From Variovorax paradoxus EPS (GTDB taxonomy: Bacteria > Pseudomonadota > Gammaproteobacteria > Burkholderiales > Burkholderiaceae_C): a stretch of DNA of 64,000 nucleotides. Positions 1 through 8,363 of this stretch are shown here, piece after piece. The DNA is taken from contig NC_014931.1 in assembly GCF_000184745.1 (NCBI RefSeq), positions 5,580,001 to 5,644,000 of the forward strand, given 5' to 3'. The position numbers and the translations under genes are program-made. The notes below the pieces were generated by a model. The model was not told where the DNA came from. It did not search any database and worked only from the letters and a program-made list of their open reading frames with translations. Position 1 is the stretch's first letter; each line of letters starts with the position of its first letter.

Positions 1-666
1 GCCCAGTTGTCGAGCGATCTGCCGGGTCTCGGCAGCGATGTAGGCGCCCCCGTTGTCCGAGAGGAACTCCAAGACGTGGGTACTGGGAACACCCTCGACG
101 CCGCCGAAGCGCTTCTCCACGGCCTCGATGAGCATTTCGCGCACCGGCTCGCCCGGCAGCCCTTTGCCCTCCCATGCCCGATAGGCCAGGATCTCACGGT
201 CGCAGCAGTCCTTGGTGAAGGTCGCGGTCACGGTCTGCCCCGAATCACACTTGATCTCGAAGCCGTCCGAGCACCAGCGCATGTCGCTGTGCGCGACGGC
301 CACCTTGCCCTCATGGGGCCGGCTGGACTGGCGCCGTCTCGGCGCCTTCGGTAGCAGCAATGCATGAGCCGCCATCACGCGGTAGATGCGCTTGGCGTTC
401 ACTCGCGTCGCACCGGTGGTGGCTCGATGCCGGTTCACCAACGCGCAGGCACGCCGGTAGCCATAGGTCGGCAACTCGGTGATCTGGGCCTTGATCTCGT
501 CGAGCAAGGCCACGTCGCTTGCAGGCGCCGTGCGTCGTGTCCGGGCGTCGATCCAGGACTCGGAGCGAGCTTGCAAGCGATGAATGTTCGAGCGCGCCAA
601 CCCAAGGGCCTGGCAGACGGCCTTCACTGGCCGTCCCCGTCCAGCAAGGGCGAGCGCGCAATCCAT
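1..666 (-). CDS. IS3-family transposase OrfB (catalytic part, 3' end missing)
   Basis: This frame encodes the DDE integrase-like catalytic half of the transposase. From the ATG at 666 the minus strand stays open to the window edge. Visible landmarks are a helix-rich start ([18 protein letters not shown]), the first catalytic-Asp region ([11 protein letters not shown]) and the second ([11 protein letters not shown]). The final catalytic Glu lies outside the window. The ATG sits on a run of eight A (666-673) inside orfA, in the -1 frame, so an OrfAB fusion by -1 slippage is expected. A GTG at 627, overlapping the orfA stop, is an alternative independent start. No frameshift or stop is visible in the part present, so the transposase may be functional. 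Confidence 0.85.
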   Translation of the reverse strand, partial: MDCALALAGRGRPVKAVCQALGLARSNIHRLQARSESWIDARTRRTAPASDVALLDEIKAQITELPTYGYRRACALVNRHRATTGATRVNAKRIYRVMAAHALLLPKAPRRRQSSRPHEGKVAVAHSDMRWCSDGFEIKCDSGQTVTATFTKDCCDREILAYRAWEGKGLPGEPVREMLIEAVEKRFGGVEGVPSTHVLEFLSDNGGAYIAAETRQIARQLG

Positions 667-1016
667 TTTTTTTCCGCGGCGTACTCCACAGCTTCCTTGA
701 GGATCTCGTTCTCCAGCGTCTTCTTGCCAAGCACGCGCTGTAGCTTGGCGATCTCGGCACGAGCGGCTGCCAGTTCCGAAGCCGGCACCACAGCCTCGCC
801 CGCCGATACAGCCGTCAGCGCCCCTTGCCGCTCCAGCTTGCGCCACTGGAACAGCAGGCTGGCGGCAACGCCTTCCTGACGTGCGACGAGCGACACGCTC
901 ATGCCAGGTTCGTAGCTTCGACGAACCAGCGCGGCCTTCTCTGCAAGGGACCAGCGCCTGCGGCGCTGGTCCCTCATGATCACTTCGACGGTATCCGTAT
1001 TTCTAGTCGTACTCAC
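624..1016 (-). CDS. IS3-family transposase OrfA (helix-turn-helix, IS2-like)
   Basis: OrfA is the DNA-binding half of an IS2-like transposase, about 130 residues. It has a helix-turn-helix region ([13 protein letters not shown], then [20 protein letters not shown]) and a C-terminal leucine/coiled-coil segment ([20 protein letters not shown]). I start it at GTG 1016 because AGGAG lies about 8 nt upstream. The longer frame from ATG 1064 would begin inside the IS terminus. The A8 run at 666-673, read as GAA AAA AAA TGG, is a classic slippery sequence for making the OrfAB fusion. Confidence 0.85.
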   Translation of the reverse strand: MSTTRNTDTVEVIMRDQRRRRWSLAEKAALVRRSYEPGMSVSLVARQEGVAASLLFQWRKLERQGALTAVSAGEAVVPASELAAARAEIAKLQRVLGKKTLENEILKEAVEYAAEKKWIARSPLLDGDGQ

Positions 1017-1077
1017 AGTCCTACTCCTATCTTTAAAGATAAGCGATAGACCGTGTCCTGTCATTCAAGGGGCCAGC

Positions 1078-1683
1078 TCAGAAGCTCGCGCCGGCGAGCA
1101 CGCCGTTGGCGCGGTGGTTCTGTTGCCCCACGGCCAGAGCGCCCTTGCTCATGTCCAGGTTGGTGACGTGCCGGGCCCCTGCCTGCAATGCGACCACCGA
1201 AAACGCGCAGGTGTAAGCAAACAGGTTGAGCACCTTGACGCGCGACCGGGCGTCTGGGCGCGCCTTCACAAACGCACGAACCCAGCGCCGTCCTTCGGCC
1301 ATGTCGAGAAACAGACCGTGGTTCTGGCCCCGGCCCACGTTAACGCGATAGCGAGCGCCCTCCTCGGTGACCCAATGCGGGTCGGGCACCGAACCGCCCA
1401 TAAGTCGTGTGCTGCTCTGGCCTTCATGCCGGCACTGAAACACCCATTGCAGCGTTTCACCCGGTGCCAACTGTGACCAGCGACGCTCCAGTGCGGCGCC
1501 AATTGCAGCCAGTTCGCCGTCGGTCGCAGGCTTGAAGCTGGTCAACACCCAAACCGGCGGGAAAAAGTCGAGCGACAAGTGAGCGCACTCGGGATGAAGC
1601 CCACCGCGGCCGTGGAAGATGCGCTGCGCATCCACCGGTGCGGACATTGAAGCGATTGCGTCGAACAGGGGCTGCATCGGCAT
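1078..1683 (-). pseudogene. Class I rRNA-type methyltransferase, C-terminus truncated by IS
   Basis: The product resembles RlmI-like SAM-dependent methyltransferases. SAM-binding motif I is present as VLNLFAYTCAFSVVALQAG, followed by the acidic motif TNLDMSKGAL and the usual NHRANG helix. The product stops 10 residues later, at the IS boundary near 1080, so the catalytic C-terminal half is missing. ATG 1683 or ATG 1677 follows GGAG at 1690-1687. About 200 residues remain, where such enzymes usually have well over 300. The rest of the gene may lie beyond the IS, left of the window. It is probably non-functional. Confidence 0.75.
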
Positions 1684-1923
1684 AGGCTCCAATTCTGACC
1701 GGATATCGCGGTGGTCCTGGCCAAGACTTTACTGGGCGAACTGGACCGCCAACGCAGCCGCCGGCTGCAGCAGACCTAGTCGGCTGCGGCACCCTTCAAA
1801 CAGGCTTCACGCACATCCCGACCATCACCAATGCGGGTGCGCGGCTACAGTCGGCCACTACCAGCCAGTGACCTACTTCGGCTTGCGCGCAGGCCAGCGA
1901 CTGCTCGGCAACCACTCAAACCC

Positions 1924-2409
1924 ATGCAACGCAAAGACAGCATTCCACGAGAGGCATTGACCCAAGTATTGGGCGCGGTTTACCAAGGCTCACCCGTGGT
2001 GATGGAGGGCTATGGCGTGCCCGGCTGCGAATTGATGCAATTCGAGGACCAGCCGGCGCTCGAGCAGTTCATTGCCGCCGAACTTGCAGCCGGCCGCACC
2101 ACAGCTAATCTGACGCTGCACTATCCCGAGACGGGCGGACTTGCAGTGCAGGAGCGCATCGATCTGAACAATCCCGCCACCAATGGCGCTACTTGGCGCT
2201 ACACCCTCGGAGGATGGGGCCTCATACAACTGCAACTCGAAATCCGCCAGCCCGGCTTGGTCGGCTGCCGCATCGCTGTTAACAGCGCTGAACGCGCGCG
2301 TGCCTGGGCCAAAACCTACCCTCGTTTGGGCGAACCCGACTTGTGGGATTGGCCGGCGATTGAGAAGCACGCACGACGGCTGATCCGAGTGCTGCGTAAG
2401 TACGCATGA
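1924..2409 (+). CDS. Hypothetical protein, 161 aa
   Basis: I do not recognise this protein. It starts at an ATG followed by QRKDSIPREAL. It has no signal peptide or membrane segment and is a mixed, soluble-looking sequence. Its C-terminus is basic (KHARRLIRVLRKYA), and a conserved-looking core contains YPETGG and LGGWGLIQLQLEI. The frame remains open upstream to 1831, but the residues before this ATG look like non-coding sequence. It lies between two insertion sequences, diverging from the broken methyltransferase. A protein of immunity or effector-associated type is possible, but nothing in the sequence decides it. Confidence 0.55.
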   Translation: MQRKDSIPREALTQVLGAVYQGSPVVMEGYGVPGCELMQFEDQPALEQFIAAELAAGRTTANLTLHYPETGGLAVQERIDLNNPATNGATWRYTLGGWGLIQLQLEIRQPGLVGCRIAVNSAERARAWAKTYPRLGEPDLWDWPAIEKHARRLIRVLRKYA

Positions 2410-2548
2410 TTGGCCGGGGCAACGGGTGAAGGACAGCTTTGTGCCGCTGACGTCGGGCGACTGAAGGACCGCAACGGGCCCTAAGCAGCCGATCGGCCAA
2501 CTCTGAAACAGTCATTGGAAAGGTCGCAGCTTTTGACTACCACGTCTG

Positions 2549-2653
2549 TCACTTGCTACACGTGATGGCGAGTTCGCCTGGCCAGTTACGTCCTGACTTG
2601 TAGAACGAAAGCTCGTCGTCTACAGATGGTCTTGACTCCAGACAAATGCGGTC
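2549..2653 (-). pseudogene. 3' remnant of the DUF1444-like gene split by the IS
   Basis: Reading the minus strand leftwards from the IS edge at 2653 gives 34 codons to a TGA at 2549-2551. The peptide includes DDELSFYKSGRNW, which fits the C-terminal pattern I recall for DUF1444-like proteins: a hydrophobic stretch, then Phe/Tyr-Lys-x-Gly-x-Trp. The frame joins exactly with the 5' fragment ending at 3975 if the IS (2654-3974) is removed. It has no start codon of its own and is not expected to be expressed. Confidence 0.55.
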
Positions 2654-2703
2654 TGAATCGCCCCGGCTTTTGTGGAGGCTCAACACTCTGAGAGGATTGA
2701 GCC

Positions 2704-3027
2704 ATGAAGAAGTCGAACAAGTTTTCACCCGAGGTGCGTGAGCGCGCGGTGAGGATGGTGCAGGAGCACCGCGGGGAGTACCCGTCGCTGTGGGCGGCAG
2801 TCGAGTCGATCGCACCGAAGATCGGCTGTGTGCCGCAGACGCTGAACGAATGGGTCAAGCGCGACGAGGTCGACAACGGCGTTCGAGAAGGCGTGACGAC
2901 CAGCGAGGCCCAGCGGATGAAGGAGCTCGAACGCGAGGTCAAGGAGCTGCGCCGAGCCAACGAGATCCTGAAGCTGGCGAGCGCGTTTTTCGCCCAGGCG
3001 GAGCTCGACCGCCGGCTGAAGTCCTGA
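2704..3027 (+). CDS. IS3-family transposase OrfA
   Basis: This 107-residue protein is the DNA-binding half of the transposase. It has an N-terminal helix-turn-helix ([18 protein letters not shown], then [16 protein letters not shown]) and a C-terminal leucine-zipper-like coiled coil ([19 protein letters not shown]). The ATG follows GAGAGGA at 2691-2697. OrfB lies in the -1 frame. A T5C run at 2986-2991 near the end of orfA is the likely slip site, although it is not a perfect heptamer. Confidence 0.92.
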   Translation: MKKSNKFSPEVRERAVRMVQEHRGEYPSLWAAVESIAPKIGCVPQTLNEWVKRDEVDNGVREGVTTSEAQRMKELEREVKELRRANEILKLASAFFAQAELDRRLKS

Positions 3028-3935
3028 GGGATTTCATCGACAAGCATCGCGGCACCTTCGGGGTCGAGCCGATCTGCAAGGTCTTGCAGGTCGCCCCGTC
3101 GGGCTACCGGCGGCACGCGGCGCTGCTGCGTGAGCCGCACAAGCGCTGCGCCAGAGCACACCGCGACGATGTCCTCATGCCGGCGATACAGCGCGTCTGG
3201 CAGGCCAACATGCAGGTCTATGGCGCCGACAAGGTCTGGAGGCAACTGGCACGCGAAGGCACGGCTGTGGCCCGCTGCACAGTCGAGCGTCTGATGCGGC
3301 GCCTGGGGCTGAGAGGCGTAATGCGCGGCAAGGTGGTGAAGACCACGATCAGCGATGCCAGAGCACCATGCCCGCTGGATCGTGTCAACCGGCAGTTCCG
3401 AGCACAGCGCCCGAACCAGCTATGGGTCTCGGATTTCACGTACGTGTCGACATGGCAGGGCTGGCTGTACGTCGCCTTCGTGATCGATGTGTTCGCCCGA
3501 CGCATCGTGGGCTGGCGGGTCAGCAACTCGATGCGCACGGACTTCGTGCTCGATGCTTTGGAGCAAGCGCTGTACGACCGTCAACCCGAACGCGACGGCA
3601 GCTTGATTTGTCACTCCGATCGCGGGTCGCAATACGTCAGCATCCGATACACCGAACGGCTTGCAGAGGCTGGCATCGAGCCATCAGTGGGAAGCAAAGG
3701 CGACTCCTATGACAACGCCCTGGCCGAGACGATCAACGGCCTCTATAAGGCCGAGTTGATCCATCGCCGAGCACCGTGGAAGACCAAGGAGGCGGTGGAG
3801 TTCGCGACGCTCGAGTGGGTGGCCTGGTTCAACCACCATCGCCTGCTCGAACCCATCGGCTACATCCCGCCTGCAGAAGCTGAGGCAAACTATTACCGGC
3901 AACTCGCCAGTCAGACCGCCAAGATGGCGGCTTGA
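2988..3935 (+). CDS. IS3-family transposase OrfB (DDE catalytic domain)
   Basis: This frame takes over after -1 slippage near 2986-2991. A CTG at 3024 is the only start-like codon for an independent product, so an OrfAB fusion is the likely active form. The rve integrase core is intact. The first Asp is in [11 protein letters not shown], the second in [11 protein letters not shown], and the Glu in [16 protein letters not shown]. The C-terminal [18 protein letters not shown] stretch is typical of the IS3 subgroup. The TGA lies 39 bp before the right terminus. Confidence 0.9.
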   Translation, partial: FRPGGARPPAEVLRDFIDKHRGTFGVEPICKVLQVAPSGYRRHAALLREPHKRCARAHRDDVLMPAIQRVWQANMQVYGADKVWRQLAREGTAVARCTVERLMRRLGLRGVMRGKVVKTTISDARAPCPLDRVNRQFRAQRPNQLWVSDFTYVSTWQGWLYVAFVIDVFARRIVGWRVSNSMRTDFVLDALEQALYDRQPERDGSLICHSDRGSQYVSIRYTERLAEAGIEPSVGSKGDSYDNALAETINGLYKAELIHRRAPWKTKEAVEFATLEWVAWFNHHRLLEPIGYIPPAEAEANYYRQLASQTAKMAA

Positions 3936-3971
3936 CTTAAACCAATCGGCCTCCATGAAAGCCGGGGCGAT

Positions 3972-4538
3972 TCAACCAGAGACGGCTTTGACGTCTGATA
4001 GTGGCGTGTAGAGCAGACCACCGCGCTTCGGAAGGGCCACAATGACGCCATCTGGGTGGCTTTTGCTAATGGCTGCCCAGAACTCTCGGTCCAGAAAGTA
4101 GCTGCTGTCATAGTCGGGTTCTTTGCCCTTGACTAGCTGCAAGTCGTTCCACGGTACAGAGGTCGGGCTACCGTAAACCCTCTTGAGATTCGCCATTGCG
4201 ACAGCCAACGCCTTTTCGGGTGATAGGCCGAGGCGCTCCAAGTCCTTCATGTTGGCGCTGTGGACCATGCTTGGGGCATCGAAGACAAATCGGAGATGCG
4301 TGTCGCCGATGTATTGAAACCAGGCGGGATATTCCACGAACTTGGTTCCATTCGGCAGCGTTCCTTCGATCTTGGTGATTGCGACAAGTGCATCGGTCTG
4401 CCTGTTCTGATTCGGTGACTCTCGCACTACGACCATCAAGTTCTCAAGGGATTGGGCAGGGACTGCTTGACCATGGGCATAGCCTGCGATGAATGTCATC
4501 AGCAAAAAGGCGGTCAAACCTCGGCGTCGTTGTGTCAT
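3972..4538 (-). pseudogene. Secreted DUF1444-like protein, C-terminus cut off by IS
   Basis: The 188-residue product has a clear signal peptide (basic MTQRRR, hydrophobic core LTAFLLMTFIAG, cleavage near AHGQA). The mature part has the DUF1444-like pattern LGLSPEKALAVAMANLKRVYG, then DSSYFLDREFWAAI and GVIVALPKRGGLLYTP. The stop TGA (3974-3972) is the first three bases of the IS inverted repeat. The original C-terminus is the in-frame remnant at 2549-2653. The full protein would have been about 222 residues. The family assignment is from remembered sequence patterns and the function is unknown. The truncated protein could still be made and exported. Confidence 0.65.
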
Positions 4539-4694
4539 TTGGTGCTGGTGATTCTCAGGCGAATGTCATCGCAGATTTTGTGCCGGTGGCGGGGCATCGA
4601 CCACCGACGGAAACGTAGTGACGAAATCCTGTTACTTGCTTCATTGTTAACCGCTCCATGCTCAGCATAGCTTCGTTGTATGCCGGTGACGAAG

Positions 4695-4710
4695 GTCCGC
4701 TTCTGGCCGA
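4695..4710. repeat. Dispersed 16-bp repeat, copy 1 (copy 2 at 7069-7084)
   Basis: GTCCGCTTCTGGCCGA occurs here between two minus-strand ORFan genes. It recurs with a single mismatch at 7069-7084, in the gap upstream of the last ORFan. It is a short extragenic repeat of unknown function. Confidence 0.5.
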
Positions 4711-4719
4711 AGGCCGAAA

Positions 4720-5001
4720 TCAAAGCCAGCGTCGTGACGCTGCGTCAGCGTCTACATCGTTGGGCGTGAGCGATCCGATCAGGGCTGCGGAAAAGTAGAA
4801 ACCAACGGCCGCAACGAGCATTTGAAGAATTTCGCCCACGGTCGGAATGAGGCGCCAAGGCAAGTTGCAGAGCACCACCGTCGCAAAGAACGAAAACAGT
4901 GCCAACCGAGCGCCTTGTCGATACAGCGTCAACGTCCGACCCAGGATGGGAACCCTGAGCATCAAATCCCCCCGAAGCTTCTGCAGCATTGACATCGTCA
5001 T
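4720..5001 (-). CDS. Small hypothetical membrane protein, 93 aa
   Basis: I do not recognise this protein. From ATG 5001 it begins MTMSMLQKLRGDL and has two hydrophobic stretches (ALFSFFATVVLCNLPW and LQMLVAAVGFYFSAALIG), so it probably spans the inner membrane twice. AAGG lies directly before ATG 5001 and 6 nt before a second ATG at 4995, so 4995 may be the true start. The open frame continues upstream to 5106, but that part reads like extragenic sequence. It is an ORFan-type gene in a minus-strand run of small genes. Confidence 0.45.
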   Translation of the reverse strand: MTMSMLQKLRGDLMLRVPILGRTLTLYRQGARLALFSFFATVVLCNLPWRLIPTVGEILQMLVAAVGFYFSAALIGSLTPNDVDADAASRRWL

Positions 5002-5231
5002 CCTTGAATTGAATTTGAGGGCGTCCTGAGGGACCGCTCCTGGCCGGCTGTAGCCGCATGAGTTCCCGGCGCAAAGGGTGCGTTGCAGTCCCACGGTCTG
5101 CTTCATAGCCGACGTTCAGCCAGGCAAAGCCCAGGCACAGCCCACTTGAAAGTGGCTTAGTCCGAATCGACCTTGTGTATCACCGCAAGTCATCTAGTGG
5201 CTCTCGCGTGTAAGCCTCAAATCTCACTTGC

Positions 5232-5867
5232 TCAGTGCGCCATCCGCGCGAGAAGCGCATTGGAAAATGCGGTATAGCTTTCGACAAAGGGTGAGCTCTT
5301 GGGCCCGGCCTCTTCTTTGGCCTCCTGCAACTTCTTGCACAGGAACTCCGACGCGAGGGCGATCTCGCCATCCAAGTACAGGACGATCGGAGCATAGTGA
5401 TGAAATCGACACATGACAGGCTCTTCAAAGATCCCAGATATGGCGTTATCAATCAACAGGCGAAGGCGCGCGCGGTCGGTGTAATCCTTCATCTTGGAAA
5501 GCCCCAGATCGAAAGTTTCCATGAGAGGTTCGAAGCCACGCGTTTCGAAGTCCGCTTCAGATGCGAAGCCCCAACCGCTGGCTGTAGTTCGGTCAACCAA
5601 GTGCCGAAGGTCGGCTCCGAGCATCCCAGTTTGTGCCAACAAATCGATGCCCATCGTCTGCGCAAGAACCTTCTCGATGTCATCAAAGCGGACTCCGAGA
5701 CCGAATTCCAGCCAAAAGCCTCTCGCGTCGCGTCTTGATCGCAGACTTACAAGAAGCTGAACGTCGGGCTCGATCTCTTGAATCCAGAATTCTGGCTCCA
5801 GTCGTTCAAGACCTCGGGCGTCGAGAGCAGCGGCGATTTTTTCTAACAACGCAGGTTTCACATCCAA
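5232..5867 (-). CDS. Hypothetical protein, 211 aa
   Basis: I do not recognise this protein. It is soluble, acidic and mixed alpha/beta in appearance, with no signal peptide or membrane segment. The start MDVKPALLEKIAAAL and the end FSNALLARMAH both look like real helical protein ends. The middle has an aromatic segment, RDARGFWLEFGLGVRF. Codon use is typical of the genome, so the gene is probably real. It lies in the minus-strand ORFan series; 185 bp separate it from the next gene upstream, and I see no shared promoter. Confidence 0.6.
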   Translation of the reverse strand: MDVKPALLEKIAAALDARGLERLEPEFWIQEIEPDVQLLVSLRSRRDARGFWLEFGLGVRFDDIEKVLAQTMGIDLLAQTGMLGADLRHLVDRTTASGWGFASEADFETRGFEPLMETFDLGLSKMKDYTDRARLRLLIDNAISGIFEEPVMCRFHHYAPIVLYLDGEIALASEFLCKKLQEAKEEAGPKSSPFVESYTAFSNALLARMAH

Positions 5868-6052
5868 ATATGACTTGAGTTAGGACGCCGGGCCACTACT
5901 GGGCCTCCAGGCCGGATTTTGCTGCAGCACCGACGCTTGCCCCCCGATCACAGCCCCTGGCAAGCGCGCCAGAGTTCAATCACATCGCCAAGACGGAACG
6001 CGTACGTTGATGCTCGAACTGAGCACCGCCGTCGAATGACGGGTTATGGCCG

Positions 6053-6643
6053 TCAACGGCCAACTTGGCTACCGTGCCGAGCGAGCAAGGTCGCTACCGC
6101 GAAGTACAGGACGGCGATAACTACCACTGCCCATGTTCCCCATAGCCACCGCTCGCGCAACAGCTGAGCCTTCTCGGCATAGTCGGTGTAGGGGATGACA
6201 TCGCCAGCCTGGCTGGACACGGCGAAAATCGCACCGCGGTGAAGCATGATGCGCAAATTCGGTCCCGCTCCCTCCACCGCTTGAGCCTGGGTCCTTGAGA
6301 TGTCCAGCACGTCAGCGAATGGCACGTACAAAACAGGTTGCAATTTTCTGAGCATCTCGTTGCGTTCGATGTCGTTCTCTACGCCAATTCCGATTCCCGC
6401 CTTAAATCGAGTGCTGCCATGCTGTATCCCACTGCGACTCACGACGGTTTCGAGGTCGCCGATGTAGCGCAGGGAAACGTCACGCGCAGATAGCGCTTGC
6501 AGCGGCACGACTTCAAGCTCGGATCGGTACTTTGCAGCCAGTCCCGCGACCGCAAGCAAGGCTAAGAAAAGATAAATTCGGTGGTGCACCAGCCATTGCG
6601 CGACGGAGTTCTTGAGCATAAGAGTCGATTGTGGCTGGACCAT
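6053..6643 (-). CDS. Hypothetical bitopic membrane protein, 196 aa
   Basis: I do not recognise this protein. A transmembrane helix near residues 21-37 (IYLFLALLAVAGLAA) is followed by a domain of about 130 residues. A second helix lies near the C-terminus (WGTWAVVVIAVLYFAVATLL), with a short tail. The central domain would therefore sit on one side of the membrane, probably in the periplasm. An internal ATG at 6619 (MLKNSVAQW) is an equally good start. Nothing in the surroundings suggests a role. Confidence 0.55.
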   Translation of the reverse strand: MVQPQSTLMLKNSVAQWLVHHRIYLFLALLAVAGLAAKYRSELEVVPLQALSARDVSLRYIGDLETVVSRSGIQHGSTRFKAGIGIGVENDIERNEMLRKLQPVLYVPFADVLDISRTQAQAVEGAGPNLRIMLHRGAIFAVSSQAGDVIPYTDYAEKAQLLRERWLWGTWAVVVIAVLYFAVATLLARHGSQVGR

Positions 6644-6706
6644 CGGTCAGTGCGCACGCGCTTCGGACGCCGCGTTCGACTGGCCGGTCTCGGCCGGATT
6701 TTGCCT

Positions 6707-7027
6707 CTAGAGCTCGAACGTTCCCTTGAACTGCGCAGGCCAAACGACCACGTACTTCTCGCTCGTCTTCAGGCGCTTTACGACCAGCGCTTCCTTCAGC
6801 ACTCCGCGAAGCTTGAGAAAGGCGTAGACACGCTCCAAAACTGGCCCCCACGTGCCCGTTGGATAGATGAAGATGTTGAACCGACCTTGGCCGATGTCGT
6901 GGCCATCGACCTCAGCGAAGCTGTTCTGAGAGAAGGCCTGCACGAGTGTTTCCTCCACATGTAGCAACGTGTCGAGGCTCGTGGACGCAGTTATGGGTAG
7001 CTGGACGATGAGCTGATTGCGAGGCAT
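6707..7027 (-). CDS. Hypothetical small protein, 106 aa
   Basis: This soluble 106-residue protein starts MPRNQLIVQLP. Its core, GHDIGQGRFNIFIYPTG, and the basic segment EALVVKRLKTSEKYVVVWP suggest a compact alpha/beta fold. I recall the overall look from small orphan or immunity-type proteins in Burkholderiales but cannot name a family. It is the first gene of the minus-strand ORFan series (6707, 6053, 5232, 4720). Confidence 0.5.
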   Translation of the reverse strand: MPRNQLIVQLPITASTSLDTLLHVEETLVQAFSQNSFAEVDGHDIGQGRFNIFIYPTGTWGPVLERVYAFLKLRGVLKEALVVKRLKTSEKYVVVWPAQFKGTFEL

Positions 7028-7190
7028 GCGAAGGATGATTGTGTGCGAACTGGAGGCTCGGGTCGAACGTCCGCTGCTGGCCGATAGTACTCATCCACGA
7101 CAGCACATCAACCGTCAACAGCCAGACTTCAAGAGACATTCACTGTCACGCCGCTAATCGGCTAGCGCCGTGACCCCCGGAGCCCCTCAA

Positions 7191-8198
7191 TCAATCCAAC
7201 GAAACATTCGCCTTCTTAATCACATCCCCAAACCGCTGCGTCTCACTCGCCACAAACTGATCGAACTGCGGCCGCGTCGTCGGGAACGGCTCATAGCCGA
7301 AGCTCTTGAACTTCTCCAGCACATCGGGTTCCGCCAGCCCCTTCTCGATGTCGCGCTTGATCTTCTCGGTCACCGAAGCGGGCAGGCCCTTGGGCACGGC
7401 AATCGCGTTCCAGCCGATCACCTCGAAACCCTTGGGGCCGCCCGATTCGGCGACGGTCGGCACGTCGGGAAAAGCGGCGTTGCGCTGGGGCGCGGCCACA
7501 GCCAGAAAGCGCAGCTTGTTCGCGCGCTGCAGCGGGCCGGCGGTGGCGCTGCTGCCGAGGGCAAAGGCCAGTTCGCCCGTGGCCACCGAGGTGTAGAGCT
7601 GCGTGGTTTCCTTGTAGATGATGTGTTCCATCTGCGTGCCGGTGGCCGACTCGAAAAGCTCCGAGCCCAGGTGCACCGGGTTGCCGACCGACCATGAGCC
7701 GTAGTCGAGCTTGCCGGGGTTGGCCTTGGCGTCGGCGATGAGGTCGCCCACGGTCTTGTACTTGCTGTTGGTGGCAACGGTGAAGAAGAAATACGTCTTG
7801 AAGAGCGGCAGCAGCGTGTCGAAGTCCTTGGCGCTGTCGTAGGGCAGCTTCTTGAAGAGCGCCGGGTACGCGGCCAGGTGCACGTTGTCCAGAACGATGA
7901 TGTCGTGGCCGTCCTTGGCGCCGCGCTTGAAGGCGTCGATGGCGATGAAGCCGTTGCCGCCCGGGCGGTTCTCGACCACCACCGGCTGGCCCCACGCGCG
8001 CGAGAGCTTGTCGGCCACGAGGCGGGCCACGCCGTCGGGGCCGCCGCCGACCGGGAACGGCGTGATGATGCGCACGGGCTTGGTGGGGAATGCAGCTTGT
8101 GCCGATGCGGTGACGGGCGCCAGCGCGGCGGTGGCGAGCGCGAGTGCTGCGGCCACGCCGATGGCGCGACGCGTTGTGTTGGTGTTCGTGTTCTTCAT
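7191..8198 (-). CDS. Bug-family tripartite tricarboxylate transporter receptor (periplasmic)
   Basis: This 335-residue Bug/TctC periplasmic solute-binding protein has a signal peptide ending near ASAQA. The family landmarks are FPTKPVRIITPFPVGGGPDG, PVVVENRPGGNG (ligand loop) and a late FPDVPTVAESG motif. Such proteins bind small carboxylates and often work without adjacent TctA/TctB. The gene is last in the run pcaI-pcaJ-pcaF-bug-bug, so an aromatic or dicarboxylate ligand linked to the beta-ketoadipate pathway is a reasonable inference. A (CTGTTG)10 repeat lies just upstream. Confidence 0.93.
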   Translation of the reverse strand: MKNTNTNTTRRAIGVAAALALATAALAPVTASAQAAFPTKPVRIITPFPVGGGPDGVARLVADKLSRAWGQPVVVENRPGGNGFIAIDAFKRGAKDGHDIIVLDNVHLAAYPALFKKLPYDSAKDFDTLLPLFKTYFFFTVATNSKYKTVGDLIADAKANPGKLDYGSWSVGNPVHLGSELFESATGTQMEHIIYKETTQLYTSVATGELAFALGSSATAGPLQRANKLRFLAVAAPQRNAAFPDVPTVAESGGPKGFEVIGWNAIAVPKGLPASVTEKIKRDIEKGLAEPDVLEKFKSFGYEPFPTTRPQFDQFVASETQRFGDVIKKANVSLD

Positions 8199-8293
8199 CT
8201 CTCTGATCCTCTTCTTTCGGTTCTCTTGGTTTGAAACTTGTTCTCTGCCCGTGCGATGCGGGCTGCGCGGCGACTGACTGCGTGACTGCTGCC

Positions 8294-8358
<65 letters not shown>

Positions 8359-8363
8359 CGCTG

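Larger units (their letters stand above)
1..1080 (-). mobile_element. IS2-like IS3-family insertion sequence, partial (runs off left edge)
   Basis: The element contains two overlapping transposase frames on the minus strand, as in IS3-family elements. Its upstream end lies at about 1075-1080, where the minus strand reads TGAGCTGGCCCC, just outside orfA. The other end is beyond position 1, so the inverted repeats and target duplication cannot be compared. The insertion truncates the methyltransferase gene on its right. If the element begins with the TGA, the IS itself supplies the stop codon of that truncated gene. Confidence 0.85.
2654..3974 (+). mobile_element. Complete IS3-family insertion sequence (about 1321 bp)
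   Basis: The terminal inverted repeats can be read directly. The left end begins TGAATCGCCCCGGCTTT at 2654. The right end, reverse complemented from 3974, begins with the same 17 bases, and both continue into TGGAGGC with two mismatches between. The element carries orfA and orfB in overlapping frames. The 3 bp flanking each side (GTC and ACC) do not match, so no target duplication is visible. It interrupts a minus-strand DUF1444-like gene. Both transposase frames are intact, so the insertion may be recent. Confidence 0.92.

Noticed and set aside
1711..1780. Short plus-strand frame ending LLGELDRQRSRRLQQT
   Set aside because: Only about 25 codons with no start or context; possibly the tail of a lost gene, but not supportable.
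4535..4723. 62-codon minus-strand frame between the DUF1444-like gene and the next ORFan
   Set aside because: It covers the dispersed repeat and has no start signal or protein-like composition.
3972..7139. Integron cassette array
   Set aside because: The small genes share one direction, but no attC-type RYYYAAC/GTTRRRY pairs or integrase were found.
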